Shown: positions 13,050 to 26,411, numbered from the stretch's first letter. The stretch is DNA of 64,000 nucleotides from Rotaria sp. Silwood1 (GCA_905250075.1 CAJNOP010000002.1:7739565-7803564); one strand, 5' to 3'. Numbers and translations: made by a program. Notes: generated from the letters alone by a model not told the origin.

Positions 13050-16000
13050 CTATTCTGTAGTTATAGAACCATTTCCCGCCATAAGTTGACGAAGAACCAA
13101 TTTTTTATAAATGCCATCTTCTTTTGCAATAAGTTCATCATGAGTACCCTTTAAATATAAAGATGTTATAAAAACAAAGACTTTTGTTTTTTTTTTTTTA
13201 TTTAAATTTACTTGTTCAACGATGGTACCATGATCAATAACAATAACTACATCAGCATTACGTACAGTTGATAAACGATGTGCAATAACCAAAACTGTAC
13301 GATTAATCATTGCACGTTCAATAGCTTCTTGTACTAAATGTTCACTTTCAGCATCGAGTGCACTTGTTGCTTCATCGAGTAATAATAATTTTGGACTCAT
13401 TAATAAAGCTCGTGCAACTGAACAAAAACAAAAGCAAAAGAATTTTTTTTCTTATTTAAAACTTTCAATAGAGAAAAATACTCTAATAATAATAATGGTT
13501 GTTTTTTTTTTCATCTTACTTGCTATTCGTTGTCGTTGTCCACCTGATAGACGAACACCACGTTCACCAACTAATGTATCATATTTATTTTCAAATTGTT
13601 CAATAAACTCATGTGCATTAGCTTGTTTAGCAACTGATTGTATATCATCCAATGATATATTATTTTCATCAATACCAAATGTTATATTATCACGTATTGA
13701 ACAAGCAAATAATGATGGTTCTTGATTAACAAATGAAACATTTTCACGTAACCATTGTGGATCAATAGAATTTAATGGTTGTGAACCAAAATAAATTGTT
13801 CCTGATTGTGGATCATAAAATCGTTCAATAAGTGAAGCTATTGTACTTTTACCACCACCCGATGGTCCAACTAATGCAACTTTTTGTCCTGATTTTATTT
13901 CAAATGTTATATCATGAAGAACTTGTTGATCAGATCGTGTTGGATATGTAAAACAAACTTGTTCAAGACGAACATATCCATCAAAATCATTTGGTTTAAT
14001 AGAGCAATTTGGATTTGATGTCGAAGAAATTTTTGGTTGACGATCAAGTAAATCAAATATACGTTCACTAGCACCAACAGCTTGCATAAAATCTTAAATG
14101 CAAAAACAAAATCAACCAAATTATAATAGGTACAAATTAAAATATCAACATACCAGTAAATATTGATGCTAGAAAAGCAAATGAAAGTGCTACTTGTAAC
14201 ATATACATTAAAAATGATGCAAGAAGACCAGCAGTTAATTTTTTATCATGAACTAATTTTGCTCCATACCTATAAAAAACAAAAAAAAGAAAAACTTCTA
14301 TTTACAAAAAAAAATGAACTATCTTCGTTATTGACTTACCATAATACAATTGAAATACCTCCGGCTACTAGTAAACTAACTACACCCATGAATACACCAC
14401 TATTCCATGCTAATTTTTTTCCGACTGCGTATGATTTTAATAAATTGTCAAGATAATGATTACCAGTTTTATGTTCTGCACCGAATATGCGTACAGTTCC
14501 TGAAAAAAATGAAATAATAAGAAAAAAAAACAAGATTATCATCAAACTAGATCATACAAATATTTATTTATCACAAAAATAAAACTATTCAGTTGTAAAA
14601 TAAAGATTTACAGTACTCGTCAAAAATATAAAACTAACATATTGTTCATTTTTTTCTACAATATCCAGAATTTAACTTCAATAAGTGGTGCTCAATTTTT
14701 CAGGAGCTATTTAGTGATGCTGTTTAAGCTAGACCATCTTTTTAATGCAAGTTGATTAAAACAAATTTTGCATAGTTTCACTTAATTATTAATCTTAATA
14801 AGAAAGGATCGACAGTCACTACGTAGTTCAACTATGTTAAATGTCAATGAATTACTCAATACTTGCTATAAAGTAAAACTTGTTTTTGTATAATACTTCT
14901 TTTTAACGCGCATAAGTGATTAGTGTGTGGCATATATAATTTCATTTTGAGAATTTTCTTTCTTATAGAAAGACTTTTTTAAAAATTGCGATTTTATATA
15001 AAGTTTGATCATACGCTTTCTGAATCGAGTAATCTGTTTTCTTACGGTATCCGTTTAGTCAATCAAGGTTTAATATAGGTTTTCTTTAGCTAAGTAATAG
15101 AATGCCGTGCCGAAGTCTGATTGGCTAAACAAACACCGTAGAAAAAAGAGTTCTTCATCTTGAAAGCATACGATCAAACTTTATAGACAAAAAATGATAT
15201 TTATCTCACATTAATCACTTAATCATTCGATTTCAAGTGAAATATTAAACGAAAAAACTTAAACTTAATCGTGAATATTAAGCAAGATAAAATTGCAGGC
15301 TTGGAACTTCCAGCAACTTTCGGTACTGTAATGCTGATACATATTTGAAATTATACTAGAAATGAGGGTAATATCTATCAGTAAGCCGACTAGACATTCA
15401 AATTTTTGGACTCTCGAAAGCTTTAGTCAAGCTTTTTTTAGAAGAGTGATTTTCGAAGAATAGCTGTGTCTTGATTGAAAAAAATGAATTAAAATGGTAT
15501 GACTCTGCTTCCTAGATATCATCTTAATTTCCAGTTTAGTTTGAAATATATATAAGTTCTACAGCACCTTCAGCACTTCCTAGTAAAATTTGGTATTCAG
15601 ATGCTGCAGAGTTACTCTTTGAGAGAACTATTTCTGTATGATTTGATAAAAATAAAGAGTTTATTGTGGAGACAGTGATAAAATTCAGTTCGTTAGAGTC
15701 TCATGAGTAAAGTGCTTTCATTGCAGTTGATTTAGTTTCCATGTAGTAGGCGCAGAATGATAGAAAACTTCAAGCTCTTTTCAGAATATACATAATTGAC
15801 TATTATTTTCTAGAGATATATGCTTCACTGAAGACTTGAATAGATATCATACATCGAAGTAATATCGTAACGAGAACACTAGCGCCTCTCTTGTTTTGGT
15901 TGAGCAGTGACAGGTGACAATCGTCGCTAGTGTGTTGTAGTATCCGACATACAAATGACTACTAGAGTAGCTAACAGTGAGATTAGGATCTTCAGCTCCT

Positions 16001-17933
16001 GTATAGTTCTAGGAAGGGTAGTGGAGGATGTAACTATTTTGTTGGCACCATGTATTCTTGATAACATCAAGCACTTGGAGAGGGCGTTATCTACCACTGC
16101 CCAACCAAAACAAACAAGAGAGGCTCTAACGTCCTATTAAAAAAGTTCTTACGAATATTAGATATTGACTCTTCAGCTGTTGATCCAGCTGCAGCTAATT
16201 CATCTTGAAATTTTTTTCGTAGTTTTTGTACAATAGAACCATATTGTTTTGAAATAAGTATAATAGCTGGTACAATAACCATTAAAACAAGTGTTAATGT
16301 TACTTCCAAATAAAACATAACAACAAGACTACCAATAATTTGTAAAAGAAAACGAATAAGCATTGATATATTTACAGTAACAGCACTTTGTAATACTTGT
16401 GTATCACTTGATAAACGATTTGTTAATTCACCGGTGCGTGTATCATCAAAAAAGCCAACTTCTTGTTTTATGATTGAATTAAAAATATCTTGACGAAGAC
16501 GATAAACAATTCTCCTAGAAAGAACAAAATGTAATTTTGAATTATATATATATATATGGGGGTGCCCAGTCTGACCGAAAGTCCCAGTTCTTTTTGTTAT
16601 CAAAGTGCTTCTATAATATATCAGATAACAGTGATTTTTTACTAGTTATAGTACTTGCGTAGTGCTAACGATCTGCCAAGGATAAAATGTCTACAACATG
16701 TTCGAAACTAAAATAATCAAGTGTCTTCGGAAAATCTGTTGGTATTTATAAACATATTTCCTAAAAACACTTGCCTATTTTAGTTTCGAACATGTTGTAG
16801 ACATTTTATCCTTAGCAGATTGTTAGCACTACGCGAGTACTATAACTAGTAAAAAGATCACTGTTATCTGATATATTATCGAAGCACTTTGACAACAAAA
16901 AGAATTGGGGCTTCCGGCGAGACTGGGCATCCATATATATATAAATTTCCAAACATACTGTCCAGCTAATTCAAATAACCATGAACGAAACGATGATCCT
17001 ATTGCACCTGCACAATTACTACCAAATAAAATAAGAACATATATATTAACTAAACGCATTGTATCCGATGTTAATGCATAATCAACAATTTTTCCAAAAA
17101 GATATGGTTGAATAATTTGTGTTGCACTTGATAATAATAAAAATAATATTGCTGTACCTATTAATAAGCGTTCTGATTTTGCTAATGATAATAAACGTCT
17201 TAAATCAACTTTTTTCTTTGTTAAATTTGATCGTTGTTGTTCAGTTAGTTTTATTCGTGTTAAATATGGTATCATTAATAAAGTACCAATAAATTCTATT
17301 GATGAAAATATAAGAAATAAATAAACTAATGATAAATACAGTTTATTTAAATTTAATTTATATAAAACAAATATGAATTTAATAATTGAAAATGTTAATG
17401 AACAACTTGATAAAAGTAAAAGTATTATTGTATAAAAATAACGAATAAAAATAAATGATTGTGGTGAATTTGGATTATATAAACGAGCAATAACCGATGT
17501 TTCTAATTCTGTTAGAAAAATAATTAATAGAATAAGTTTACAAAGTGATACAGATACAATATCAAATATAGATGTTGTAAATTGATAATGAATTATATCA
17601 TCAATAAGAGAATGTGTTCTACTACCTGTTAAATTAGAAATTTTTATAAATATAATATTAAAACACAATAATAAAAAAAACACATTCATTACCTACTAAC
17701 CAAATGATAAATAATGTAAGAAATTCAATAAAAAGAATACTACGAAGAATATTTGTTAAACGATAACGAGATATTGATGGAACAAGAATAGTATCACTAA
17801 TAGGTGCTAATAAAATGGAATTATTTTGTTGAGTATAATCACTTAATAATGGACTTCGTTCATCTTTCTCATCTGATGTTATATCAAGAATTGCAACATC
17901 ATCATTATTTGTTTCCGTATAAGTCGATGACAT
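13050..17933 (-). CDS. ABC subfamily B half transporter (ABCB9/ABCB10 type)
   Basis: There are eight exons: 17933-17693, 17625-16959, 16514-16153, 14499-14340, 14269-14154, 14092-13520, 13417-13212 and 13148-13050. They give 807 residues. The first about 55 residues are hydrophilic and acidic. About four extra hydrophobic segments then precede the core (a TMD0-like region), followed by a six-helix ABC exporter domain ([28 protein letters not shown]). The single nucleotide-binding domain is complete: Walker [10 protein letters not shown] (about 591-599), Q-loop VNQEPSLF, signature LSGGQRQR (about 697), Walker [13 protein letters not shown] and H-loop IAHRLST. With one TMD and one NBD it must dimerise. 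The exporter core reads most like ABCB10 (mitochondrial), but the N-terminal TMD0 resembles ABCB9/TAPL (lysosomal peptide export), and no clear mitochondrial presequence is visible. The paralogue is therefore left open. Introns 2 and 3 are expanded by inverted-repeat elements. Confidence 0.9.
14997..15185. mobile_element. MITE-like element with terminal inverted repeats in ABCB intron 3
   Basis: The left end TATAAAGTTTGATCATACGC is mirrored at the right end (GCATACGATCAAACTTTATA), and the similarity continues inward for about 65 bp on each side (for example TTTAG-CAATCA). The total is about 190 bp with no coding capacity. A TA dinucleotide at each edge is compatible with a Tc1/mariner-type target site, but I cannot fix the duplication exactly. 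Confidence 0.65.
15878..16133. mobile_element. second TIR element in ABCB intron 3
   Basis: The left end (15878-15910, containing GCCTCTCTTGTTTTGGTTGA) is repeated inverted at the right end (16095-16133, containing CCAACCAAAACAAACAAGAG). The arms are about 40 bp with one small insertion. The interior of about 180 bp is GC-richer than the intron around it. It is about 255 bp in all, non-coding, and unrelated in sequence to the element at 14997-15185. Confidence 0.65.
16558..16932. mobile_element. near-perfect 375-bp palindrome in ABCB intron 2
   Basis: Two arms of about 178 bp (16558-16735 and 16755-16932) are inverted copies with only scattered mismatches, separated by about 20 bp. The termini read GGGTGCCCAGTCT on the left and its complement AGACTGGGCATCC (one mismatch) on the right. 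Both ends abut (TA)n runs, as expected of insertion into a TA-rich target. The high arm identity marks it as the youngest foldback in the window. It fills almost all of the intron between the exons ending at 16959 and starting at 16514. Confidence 0.8.
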
Positions 17934-19679
17934 TATTGATTATTTTCAATCAATAAAAAAAAAAAAAATATTTTCTAGAAAATAAAAAATTCCAAAATAT
18001 TAAATTCTAAAATGTTTGTTTAGATAAAGAATATTATAGAACTACCATTAATATGAGAATAGATGATTAATGTTTTTTTATAATCTTATATAAAGTTATT
18101 AAGATTCACTATTATTTCATAAATGTACGTATCGCAAAATTTTACCTGATTTGATTGAAGTCAAATCTAGGTACATTGTAATTATTTATCAAAAAACAAG
18201 CTCGCCAAAAATGTAGTACTCATATCTTTTTCAAAAATAAATGTATAAAAGAATTCAAAAATCAATTGTATTTTATATTGTCGATTACTTTTAATGTGAT
18301 TTGCTTCTTATTCAGTCTGACATGGATAAATAAAGTCACTGATTAATAACTATATTTATAATACTATAGCATAAGGTAATTTTCAGTAGACATAAATCTT
18401 TTCTTTTTGTACTTTCATCGTATCCAAACATTGTATTAAAGTTTTTTTTTCTTTACTCAATGCGATAACTATTCTATTGTAAGCATACATGATGCTCAAT
18501 ATACCGTTTTTGCAAATGTAACACTCATAAACACTAAACGATGAATTTAAAGCAGAATCTCAACATAATAAATTTTATTAGTTATTAATATACCATTAGA
18601 GATGCCTGGTACTGATGTAAATACTGACAGTGAGTCACCTATACAGGATTCTCTAGACATTGTTTACACTGGCATTTGCTGCAAGATTGAGGTACTAATT
18701 ATACCAACATATGTTCTTTTTAGTAGCGGTATCTGGAACTACATATCTATAAATAGCATAGACTCAATTTAAATTTATTCAGCAATTAAGATTGTTTTTA
18801 GGATGTATTAATCAAAGAGTAATAAACTGAGGTTGATAAGACAAAACGTTCATTAAAAAAAAGAATAACTCACTTGTTCAATTAAAAACTAAAGTCTATA
18901 TTTTATGTTATTCAAATCGGAAAAAGACCGCTAGTTAACGGTTGAACATAATTTACACTATATCAGTGATATATATTGGTAGTGACACAAGATCACAGAT
19001 TTATCAGTAATAGTTTGATAATTCAACGCGGTCAAGTATCCTTTAACAGCTATTCTACTGTAGTATAGTGGTAGCTATTCTTTCACCGACAATCTACATC
19101 CGATATATCGACGACAGTGCAAACAAGCATGTGACATGCAATAGCACATTATACATAAAAATCAACAATTACAATTAATCTCTTAATATATTCAAAGTAA
19201 AAACAAATATTTATTCATGCGGAATAAGAAAATCTTTCGAACTATTAATTTTGAATTGAATTTAATTTGACGTGCATTATTTCGTACTTCGATTATTTAC
19301 ATCAGAACTTGGAGGCCAGTCATGCATTGGATAATAAAAAAAACCAATTGTTTATGAAACGGAAATGTCAAAGAAATTATCAAATATTTATTATGTTGAT
19401 TGATTATAATGCGAATTTTAATTGATAACTTTTTTTTATTAGTAAAATTTGATGAAATTTAATTCTAATAAATGAATGAAAATATATTCTTTTTCTAATC
19501 CTAAAGATGACACTAGTTTCATATTTATTATTTTTTTTATTCAGAAAATTATGTCATGTACTCTTTCATACAATAAAAACAAGCGGAAATAAGGTTTCTT
19601 CTCAACTCCTATTTTACTATTAATAATCGGTTTTTTTTTAGTAATTTTTTTTTTCTGTTCTAGAACTTCTGTTATAATC
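17934..19679. other. divergent intergenic region (ABCB - / TBC1D16 +)
   Basis: Both flanking genes start here and run outward, so the region must hold two promoters, but no clear core element stands out in the AT-rich sequence. An acceptor-like TTTTTTTCTGTTCTAG at about 19650-19665, just ahead of the TBC1D16 ATG, suggests a 5'-UTR intron. No other gene was seen. Confidence 0.4.
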
Positions 19680-22600
19680 ATGTCGAATTTATATAAGAAA
19701 ATCTCATCAGTTCCATCCACACCACGAAATAATCAAATATCATCATCATCATCAAAACATTCCGTTACATCAATTATTCGTCGTGCATCAAATCTTTTAA
19801 CACAACGTGCAAGTTCATTAGGTATACCAAAAACAACATCGTCATTAATAAAAAATAAATGTCCACCATTAGACGGTGAAATAATATTTTCGAAAAATAA
19901 TATTTGTGTTCATCCTCCATCACGTTTACATTCATATACACTTCATCATCCTGGTTATTTATGTATTAAATGTCAAAATAATCCAGAAAGTGGTTCAACA
20001 TTAATATTAACATGGATACCAAATTCAACATTAAAAAATCGTTCCAATACATCACAACAATCGTTTATATCAGATGAAATGTCATCACCATCGATAAATA
20101 CAAATGATGATCAACCACCAACATCAACACCACGTCATTCATTATCAAGAACAATTGATAGTGGTTATCATACAACGAATTCAAATCCATTGTTATCACC
20201 AATTGAACAAGAAAATACACATAATCGTCATCTTTCATCTGATGATCAATATGAAGATGCTTTAGATGAAAAATCTTATATGAGACAAGATTCAATAACA
20301 TCAGATTTAACTGAAGGACCTGATGAAATTCTTGATGAACAAGATGATGAAGCATTTGAAACTAGTGAAACAAATGATCACTCATCAAATCGTGTTATTG
20401 ATGATAGTTTACCATTTATGAAAGAAACAGATTCATGGAAAAATGTAACAAATGTAGCTAAACAAAATTCATCAATTGTTGAAGATGATGATACAACACG
20501 AAATGTTACAGAACAATATTGTGGTGTTTTTTCTGTTGATCTTGGTAAAATGCGTTCATTACGTTTATTTTATTGTGATGATTTAGGAACAATGGCAAGT
20601 GGTAGTGGACAATTAGTTATAGCATCATGTGAATCTCAATATAAAGTTTTACATTTTCATAATGGTGGTCTTGATCGTTTAATTGAAATTTTAAATGAAT
20701 GGAATTTATTTGCTTATGAAAAAACTCGTCGTGGTTTTGCTAATTGTTATCAATTTAATGTTGTTCGTCCAACAATTGATTCAAGTGATTTACATCCAGA
20801 AGAAGGTTGTTATCATTTAATAACTATAGATAATTGGAGAACGTATATGAATTCATTTGGACAAATTGAAGATAATCATCAATTAAGAAAAGTAAACGTT
20901 CTTTTTGTTGTTGTCGTCTCAAATGAAACTAGTGATGCAGAATATAATTAATGACAATATGTCATATTGCCTGAATTATCTTAGAAGTAATTTAGATTAC
21001 TAAAGCTTTCGTATACAAAAGATTCAACGATAAAATTAATTTTAGAAGACTTTAGATGATCAGCGTAGTTTTTGTAATAGAAGTTTTGTTTCGCATATGT
21101 TATAAGTGTTTCGAACATAAATAACGATAAAACATACAGTGAAACTTTTCCAACGAGATCAGTCAAAAGTGTTCACTATTGAGAGACTTTCAGTTTCTTC
21201 TTTTGTAACTTATGAATATTAAATTGCAATCACTCGTCAACTGCATAAGAGTATCATCTTTCTCACAATTGATTCATTGAACGATTTTTTTTAATCAAAA
21301 GTAAATCAACACATGTTGACATGCTAGAATGTTACTAGCTGTTAATACAATATAGAGACCAATAAGAGCCTACGCCAAGCAGTATTGCTATTGTTCTTTT
21401 CCTTTTAAATATGCATTGTTAATTTATCCCATTTTCTTATAATTATTTATCATAACGCAATACACGTAACATCATTTTTTTTATCCCTCTGCAGTAAGTG
21501 ATAAAACATATGTTATGCGTATTGCAGAAGTCGGTATTGCTTAGGAGACTAGAAATAAATGTCTACTGTTCAGAATAATGATGTGTTTATATCTGCATAG
21601 AGATGCATCAGTTCCTAGAACATGGTGTCAACGATGACATTTTGTTCTTTGTTAAGAATGTGGTGCCTGCGGACTGTTAGTATTAATCATGATCAGTTTT
21701 TTTTGTTTGATTCAAAGCTGCAGTCGAGATAGATGAAATAGAAAACAAATGTTTCGAAGGTAGACGAAAATTTGCTTTTTTTACTAGTTTCAACTGATTT
21801 TGAGACATGTGTGTTGCATTAAACGAAATCTAAGTATAGCTTCGGTTCAAGACTGATTGTCATTGGCATAAAAAATCACTAGGTGTCCGATTATTCTCAA
21901 TACTGAGAATATGTTTATATAAACAGCGATAAAAGAATTCCTTGAATTTATAATTGACGACTAAAATATTACTCGTATTGATAATTACTCGACAGCTTGC
22001 TGTTCTTCATGCCAAATGTGTTCAGCCTTGACTAAAAGATATTTTTAGATTTTGTCTGATGCAGTATATATAGTTGAAAATCAGTTGCGACTAGTCAAAA
22101 AGAAAACCTAATTTTCGACTAACTCGAGGACATTTGTTTCCTGTTTCAACTAAAGTTTCAGATAAAGCGAAAAACACTGTTTATAATTGATATACATAAT
22201 CCATAGAAACTGCATTCTTCATATGAAAAAAGTGCCATCTTTCACTTCACGTTCTAGGCATTGGTGCATCTCTATATTTGAAGAACTCATGTCTAGTGAG
22301 GTTCTATTGTATTTGAATTAGCCGAACATCTGTGAATAATATTTACAGACAAAACTTTGCTAAAAACGTGTAACTTATTAGAGTGACTCTAAAAATTGAT
22401 TATACAGATTTAATTTCGAGTTTTTTTTCGTAATAGTAACTCGCATTAAGAATCTAAATATTCACTTGAATAGAAAAAAATATTTTTAACAAGAATTTGA
22501 AAGAAGTGTAATCTTCACACTTTTCCTACAAAATCTAGGACCACTAGAAAACCTAAAATGTACGTTTTCAATATTCAGAAACGAAAAATAAAAGTTTTCT

Positions 22601-25600
22601 TTGATTCTAAAGTGTAATAGAACAACTGATTCTCTTGGTTTTTGCGCATTTTCTAAGAGGAAACTAACATTCTTGTAGAAAATCCATTGCTCTATCGCTC
22701 CGTGTAATCAAAAGAAAAACTTCTAATTTTCAGATTCTGAATTTTCAAGAATACACTAAAGATATTATTTCCTTCAAATCCTTATCACAAACACTTTTCT
22801 CTATTGAAGTTACTCTCTGGATTCTTGATGTGAGAAAACTAGAATTTTATTTCAATATAATTTTATATGTCAATTCATAAATGTATATTTTTATTTTTAA
22901 TTTTTAGACGATATTTTTTGCTGGTATTGATCCATCTATTGCACATGAAGTATGGCCATTTTTACTTCATCTCTATCCATTTGATTCAACATTTGAACAA
23001 CGTGAACAAATTCGACATAATAAATATTTACATTATCAAAGAATTCGTGCCCGACGGTAAATATATATAAATAACTATAAATTTTTCTCTTTTTATTTTC
23101 AATGGTTGTTTTTTTCTAATAGAGAAGCAGCAATAAATGATCCTGAACAAGTTCAATTTTTTCGTGATGTTGAAGCTATTATTGAAAAAGATGTTGTACG
23201 TACAGATCGTTCACATCCATATTTTAAAGGTGATGATAATCCCAATTTAAGAATAATGAAGTAAATATTAAAAAATAAAATACTTTTTCTTTTCCTTATA
23301 AATTCGTTTTTCTTAAATATTTCATAGAGAAATTCTAATGAATTATGCAGCATATTGTCCAACAATGGGTTATAATCAAGGTATGTCGGATCTTTTAGCA
23401 CCAATATTAACTGTCATACAAAATGAATCGGATGCATTTTGGTGTTTTGTTGGAGTTATGAATCGAACAATATTTATATCAACACCAACTGATGATGTTA
23501 TGGAAAAACAACTAGTAAGTTTCTGATGAAAATACAAAAGAGAAAAGAATCTATTTAATAAAATATTCTTTTAATTATGTTCTAGAGATATCTTCGAGAA
23601 CTTTTATTATTAATGTTACCGAGTTTTCATGAACATTGTGCACAATTATCTGATGGTCTCGATTTACTTTTTGCTCATCGATGGATACTATTATGTTTTA
23701 AACGTGAATTTCCTGAACAAGGTTTGTATACGCGCAAAATTGGTGAAAATGACACATGACAATCATCGATTTAACTTTGATTGTTTATAAGAAGGATATT
23801 AGAATTGACTACATCTCCAAACAAAATTTTTTGTTTAACTATCATCTAGAGATCCTCAATAGAGATTTACATCGACCATTAGTAAAATACGTTCGGAGCG
23901 CCATTTTACTTGTGACTTATACTGGTCGATAGAGCTTAAGATTCGGAGTTTATTGGATCTCACTATGAGTCAAAAATTCATATAAATAAATGTTTGGAAA
24001 AATGACGTTAGATAGATTTGTCACAAATGTCTGTGAGAATGACTTAGACTGGAGTTCAGATTTTTCAAGCACTATCAGTTGGTATACATTCCGAATAAAA
24101 CGGCCTTCTGATTGGGTTAGAGTGTGTTTTATCAATATCCGTGTTTATCATTTAAAATTAATTTTCGAACTTCTCACTCAGTTACAAGAGGATTTTTTTG
24201 TGTCTATATTTCTATTCTTTCAAAACGCTAACAATGAATAAAGTCAATTCTTTGAAAAACTTAAGTACGCTAAAGAGAATCTTTGCAGTGAGAATTTTTA
24301 GCTTGAAGAATTCTCTTCAAAATTCATTATTTAGTTTTCAAAAATACTATTGGAGCTTGCTTTTTTCAATAATAATTCAGCATACATCAATTATATAAAA
24401 GTTAGAAATTTCAGAGTCGAGAGATATAAGCAGTTTTATGTTGCGAAAATTACGTCATTAACGAATGTATTTGCTTATATACTTGACAAATACTTTTTTT
24501 TTTAAATAAATTAATTAACAAAAAAAAATATTAGCAGCATTTTTTTCTTTATCTAGAAAGAAAAGTATTTAGATAAAAATCTGATCTAATCCGATAGGAT
24601 TAGTAATCCTTTGAAGTATTTGAAAAGAATGTCAAACAATTATTTTTATTCATTCACTTTATTGTCATATAGCTGTTCGGGAAAAAAATGATAGATCCAT
24701 GGCACGTACATATTAATACTTTCCTTAGTCAAAATTTAAATAATTAATGAGAATTTAGACTACACCCATGGGATTTATGATATATGAGATATGTATCCAT
24801 ATTATTTACTATGTCATAGAAAATTTCTTTTTCTCTGGAGCTTTCCTTCAAAGAAATTCAATTTTTGTCTAAAAAAAATTGAAAATGAGATGATTGTCCG
24901 AGGTCTGAACTTTAAAATAAACGACATGAATTTTCATTTGAAAACTTGTTTTTTTTTTTGCCAAAAGTTTTGATAATTTCAGTTATAGTCTACTTGAAAA
25001 ATTTACTGCTTTTTACTTTTTGATGATGGAACTTAGAATTCTTCGTGAGCCTTCATTCTATATATCTTATGTTTCTTTTTGTTTGAAAGTGCATGTCAAG
25101 ATGCAGGGCATGATAAAATTCTTTTTGTTTTTTTGAATTAAATTTCGTTGCAATTAGATCACAGAGTAGTTTAATAATTAGAGCATCTTTTTTTAGACAT
25201 CGAACTTTTTTCTATTTAAAAAGTATGAACGTAAAAAAATGGTCCTGTAATCTGATATCCTCTTTCAAAGAAAAAGAAATAAATTAGGATGTCAGGAATT
25301 TAAATTTTTAACAAATCTTAAGTCTTCAATATATTTAGTGTTCGTGGATAGAGCATATCAAGTTATGAAAACTAATTTTCCAATTTTTGGATATAAACCT
25401 TTCGTCAAAATATTGGAAAAAGACTTAACTCAAAGTATCATGATTTGAGCTGTTTGTTCATTACCACAGAGATTTAAATACTTTTTTTTCACTCTATAGA
25501 ACGTTATAATAGTTATTTCCTGTTTCTGCAGGAAATATTGACCGGCAAATCCTTATGCACATAAAGTTTCTTTGGTCGAATTTATCTGCAGCATCAAAGA

Positions 25601-26411
25601 ATAACTCTCATAATGTCCTTGAAAGTGAACAAACAATAAATGTTTTACATATTTGTAATAGCGGACAACTCTAACTATGATATTTTAAATTCAATTTTTT
25701 TCCAATATTGTCAGGAAAAGTAGCATTTCCTAGATATTACAGAATGAAGGCCTACAGACAATTTTAGATTGTCCAATGAGCTGTTTTTCATCTTTGTTTA
25801 CTGCATATCTTTCGAGAAAGTCATGGCACAGAGCTAAAAATTCTCTGCGATTTGAACATATTTGGCCTAAGATCGATTTTTGAAGGGGCAGTGAACATAT
25901 GCAATATTATTAAAAGTAAACTTCATCTGTTTAGAAGCCTTACGAATGTGGGAAGCATGTTGGTCACATTATCAAACTGATTATTTTCATTTATTTATTT
26001 GTATAAGTATTATGGCAGTATATGGCGATGATATTGTACAACAAAATCTTGGTACAGATGATATGCTTCTTCATTTTAATAGTCTTGCAATGCATATGAG
26101 TGGTAAATTGGTATTAAAAAAGGTAGAAGAATTAAACTCTTTTAAAAAAAGGAAAAGAAAACTTCAATTTTTTTAAATAGGCTCGAAGTTTACTTTATAA
26201 ATTTCGTTTATTACAACGTATTCCTTGTTGTCTTCATGATATATCGGTGCTTGCTGGTCCAGGTTTGTTTAATTCTATTCATTAGATTTTATTTATTATA
26301 TCTATTTATTATTTAGGAAATTGGGATTCACATCATGTTCCACAAATATATTGTATCTGTAAGACTGTTCACGAAAAAGAACGATGTCCATTTAGTGGTA
26401 TTTGTATGTGA
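19680..26411 (+). CDS. TBC1D16: TBC1D16-type Rab GTPase-activating protein
   Basis: There are eight exons: 19680-20891, 22908-23056, 23123-23260, 23328-23514, 23586-23721, 25935-26122, 26181-26262 and 26317-26411. They give 728 residues with TGA at the end. The N-terminal half holds the family-specific blocks GEIIFSKNNICVHPP, HHPGYLCIKCQ and TLILTWIPNS, then a Ser/Thr/acid-rich linker of low complexity. CGVFSVDLGKMRSLRLFYCD and ASCESQYKVLHFHNGGLD follow. The C-terminal TBC domain keeps both catalytic fingers: the IxxDxxR motif as IEKDVVR (about residues 474-480) and the YxQ motif as GYNQG (Gln about 517). The protein should therefore be an active Rab GAP; vertebrate TBC1D16 acts on Rab4/Rab5 in endocytic recycling. 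Introns 1 and 5 exceed 2 kb and carry repeat debris, while the others are about 50-70 bp. The short end (CPFSGICM) matches the family's C-terminal CPY/FxG region but stops earlier than in vertebrates. Confidence 0.93.
22566..22750. repeat. imperfect inverted repeat in TBC1D16 intron 1
   Basis: The left arm (about 22566-22645) aligns to the reverse complement of the right arm (about 22670-22750) through blocks such as ATTCAGAA, GAAAA-TA-AAGTTTT and TAGA-CAA-TGATT. The arms are diverged and no coding sequence lies between them. Confidence 0.5.
25735..25865. repeat. diverged fragment related to the 56.4-57.0 kb foldback
   Basis: The stretch containing AGAATGAAGGCCTACAGA (about 25739-25756) and the roughly 60 bases after it resembles the right arm of the element at 56441-57019, which has the same 18-mer at about 56877-56894. 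This suggests a dispersed family, with this copy decayed inside TBC1D16 intron 5. Confidence 0.55.

Noticed and set aside
13495..13725. plus-strand open frame antisense to the ABC nucleotide-binding domain
   Set aside because: Reverse-strand shadow of strongly constrained coding sequence.
19052..19110. tRNA-like A-box (AGTATAGTGGTAGCTATTC)
   Set aside because: No B-box GGTTCGANTCC, no acceptor stem and no anticodon arm follow.
20065..20355. minus-strand open frame inside TBC1D16 exon 1
   Set aside because: Antisense of Ser/Asp-rich low-complexity coding; no independent support.
23950..24398. several short open frames in TBC1D16 intron 5
   Set aside because: AT-rich content, no splice partners and no recognisable domains.
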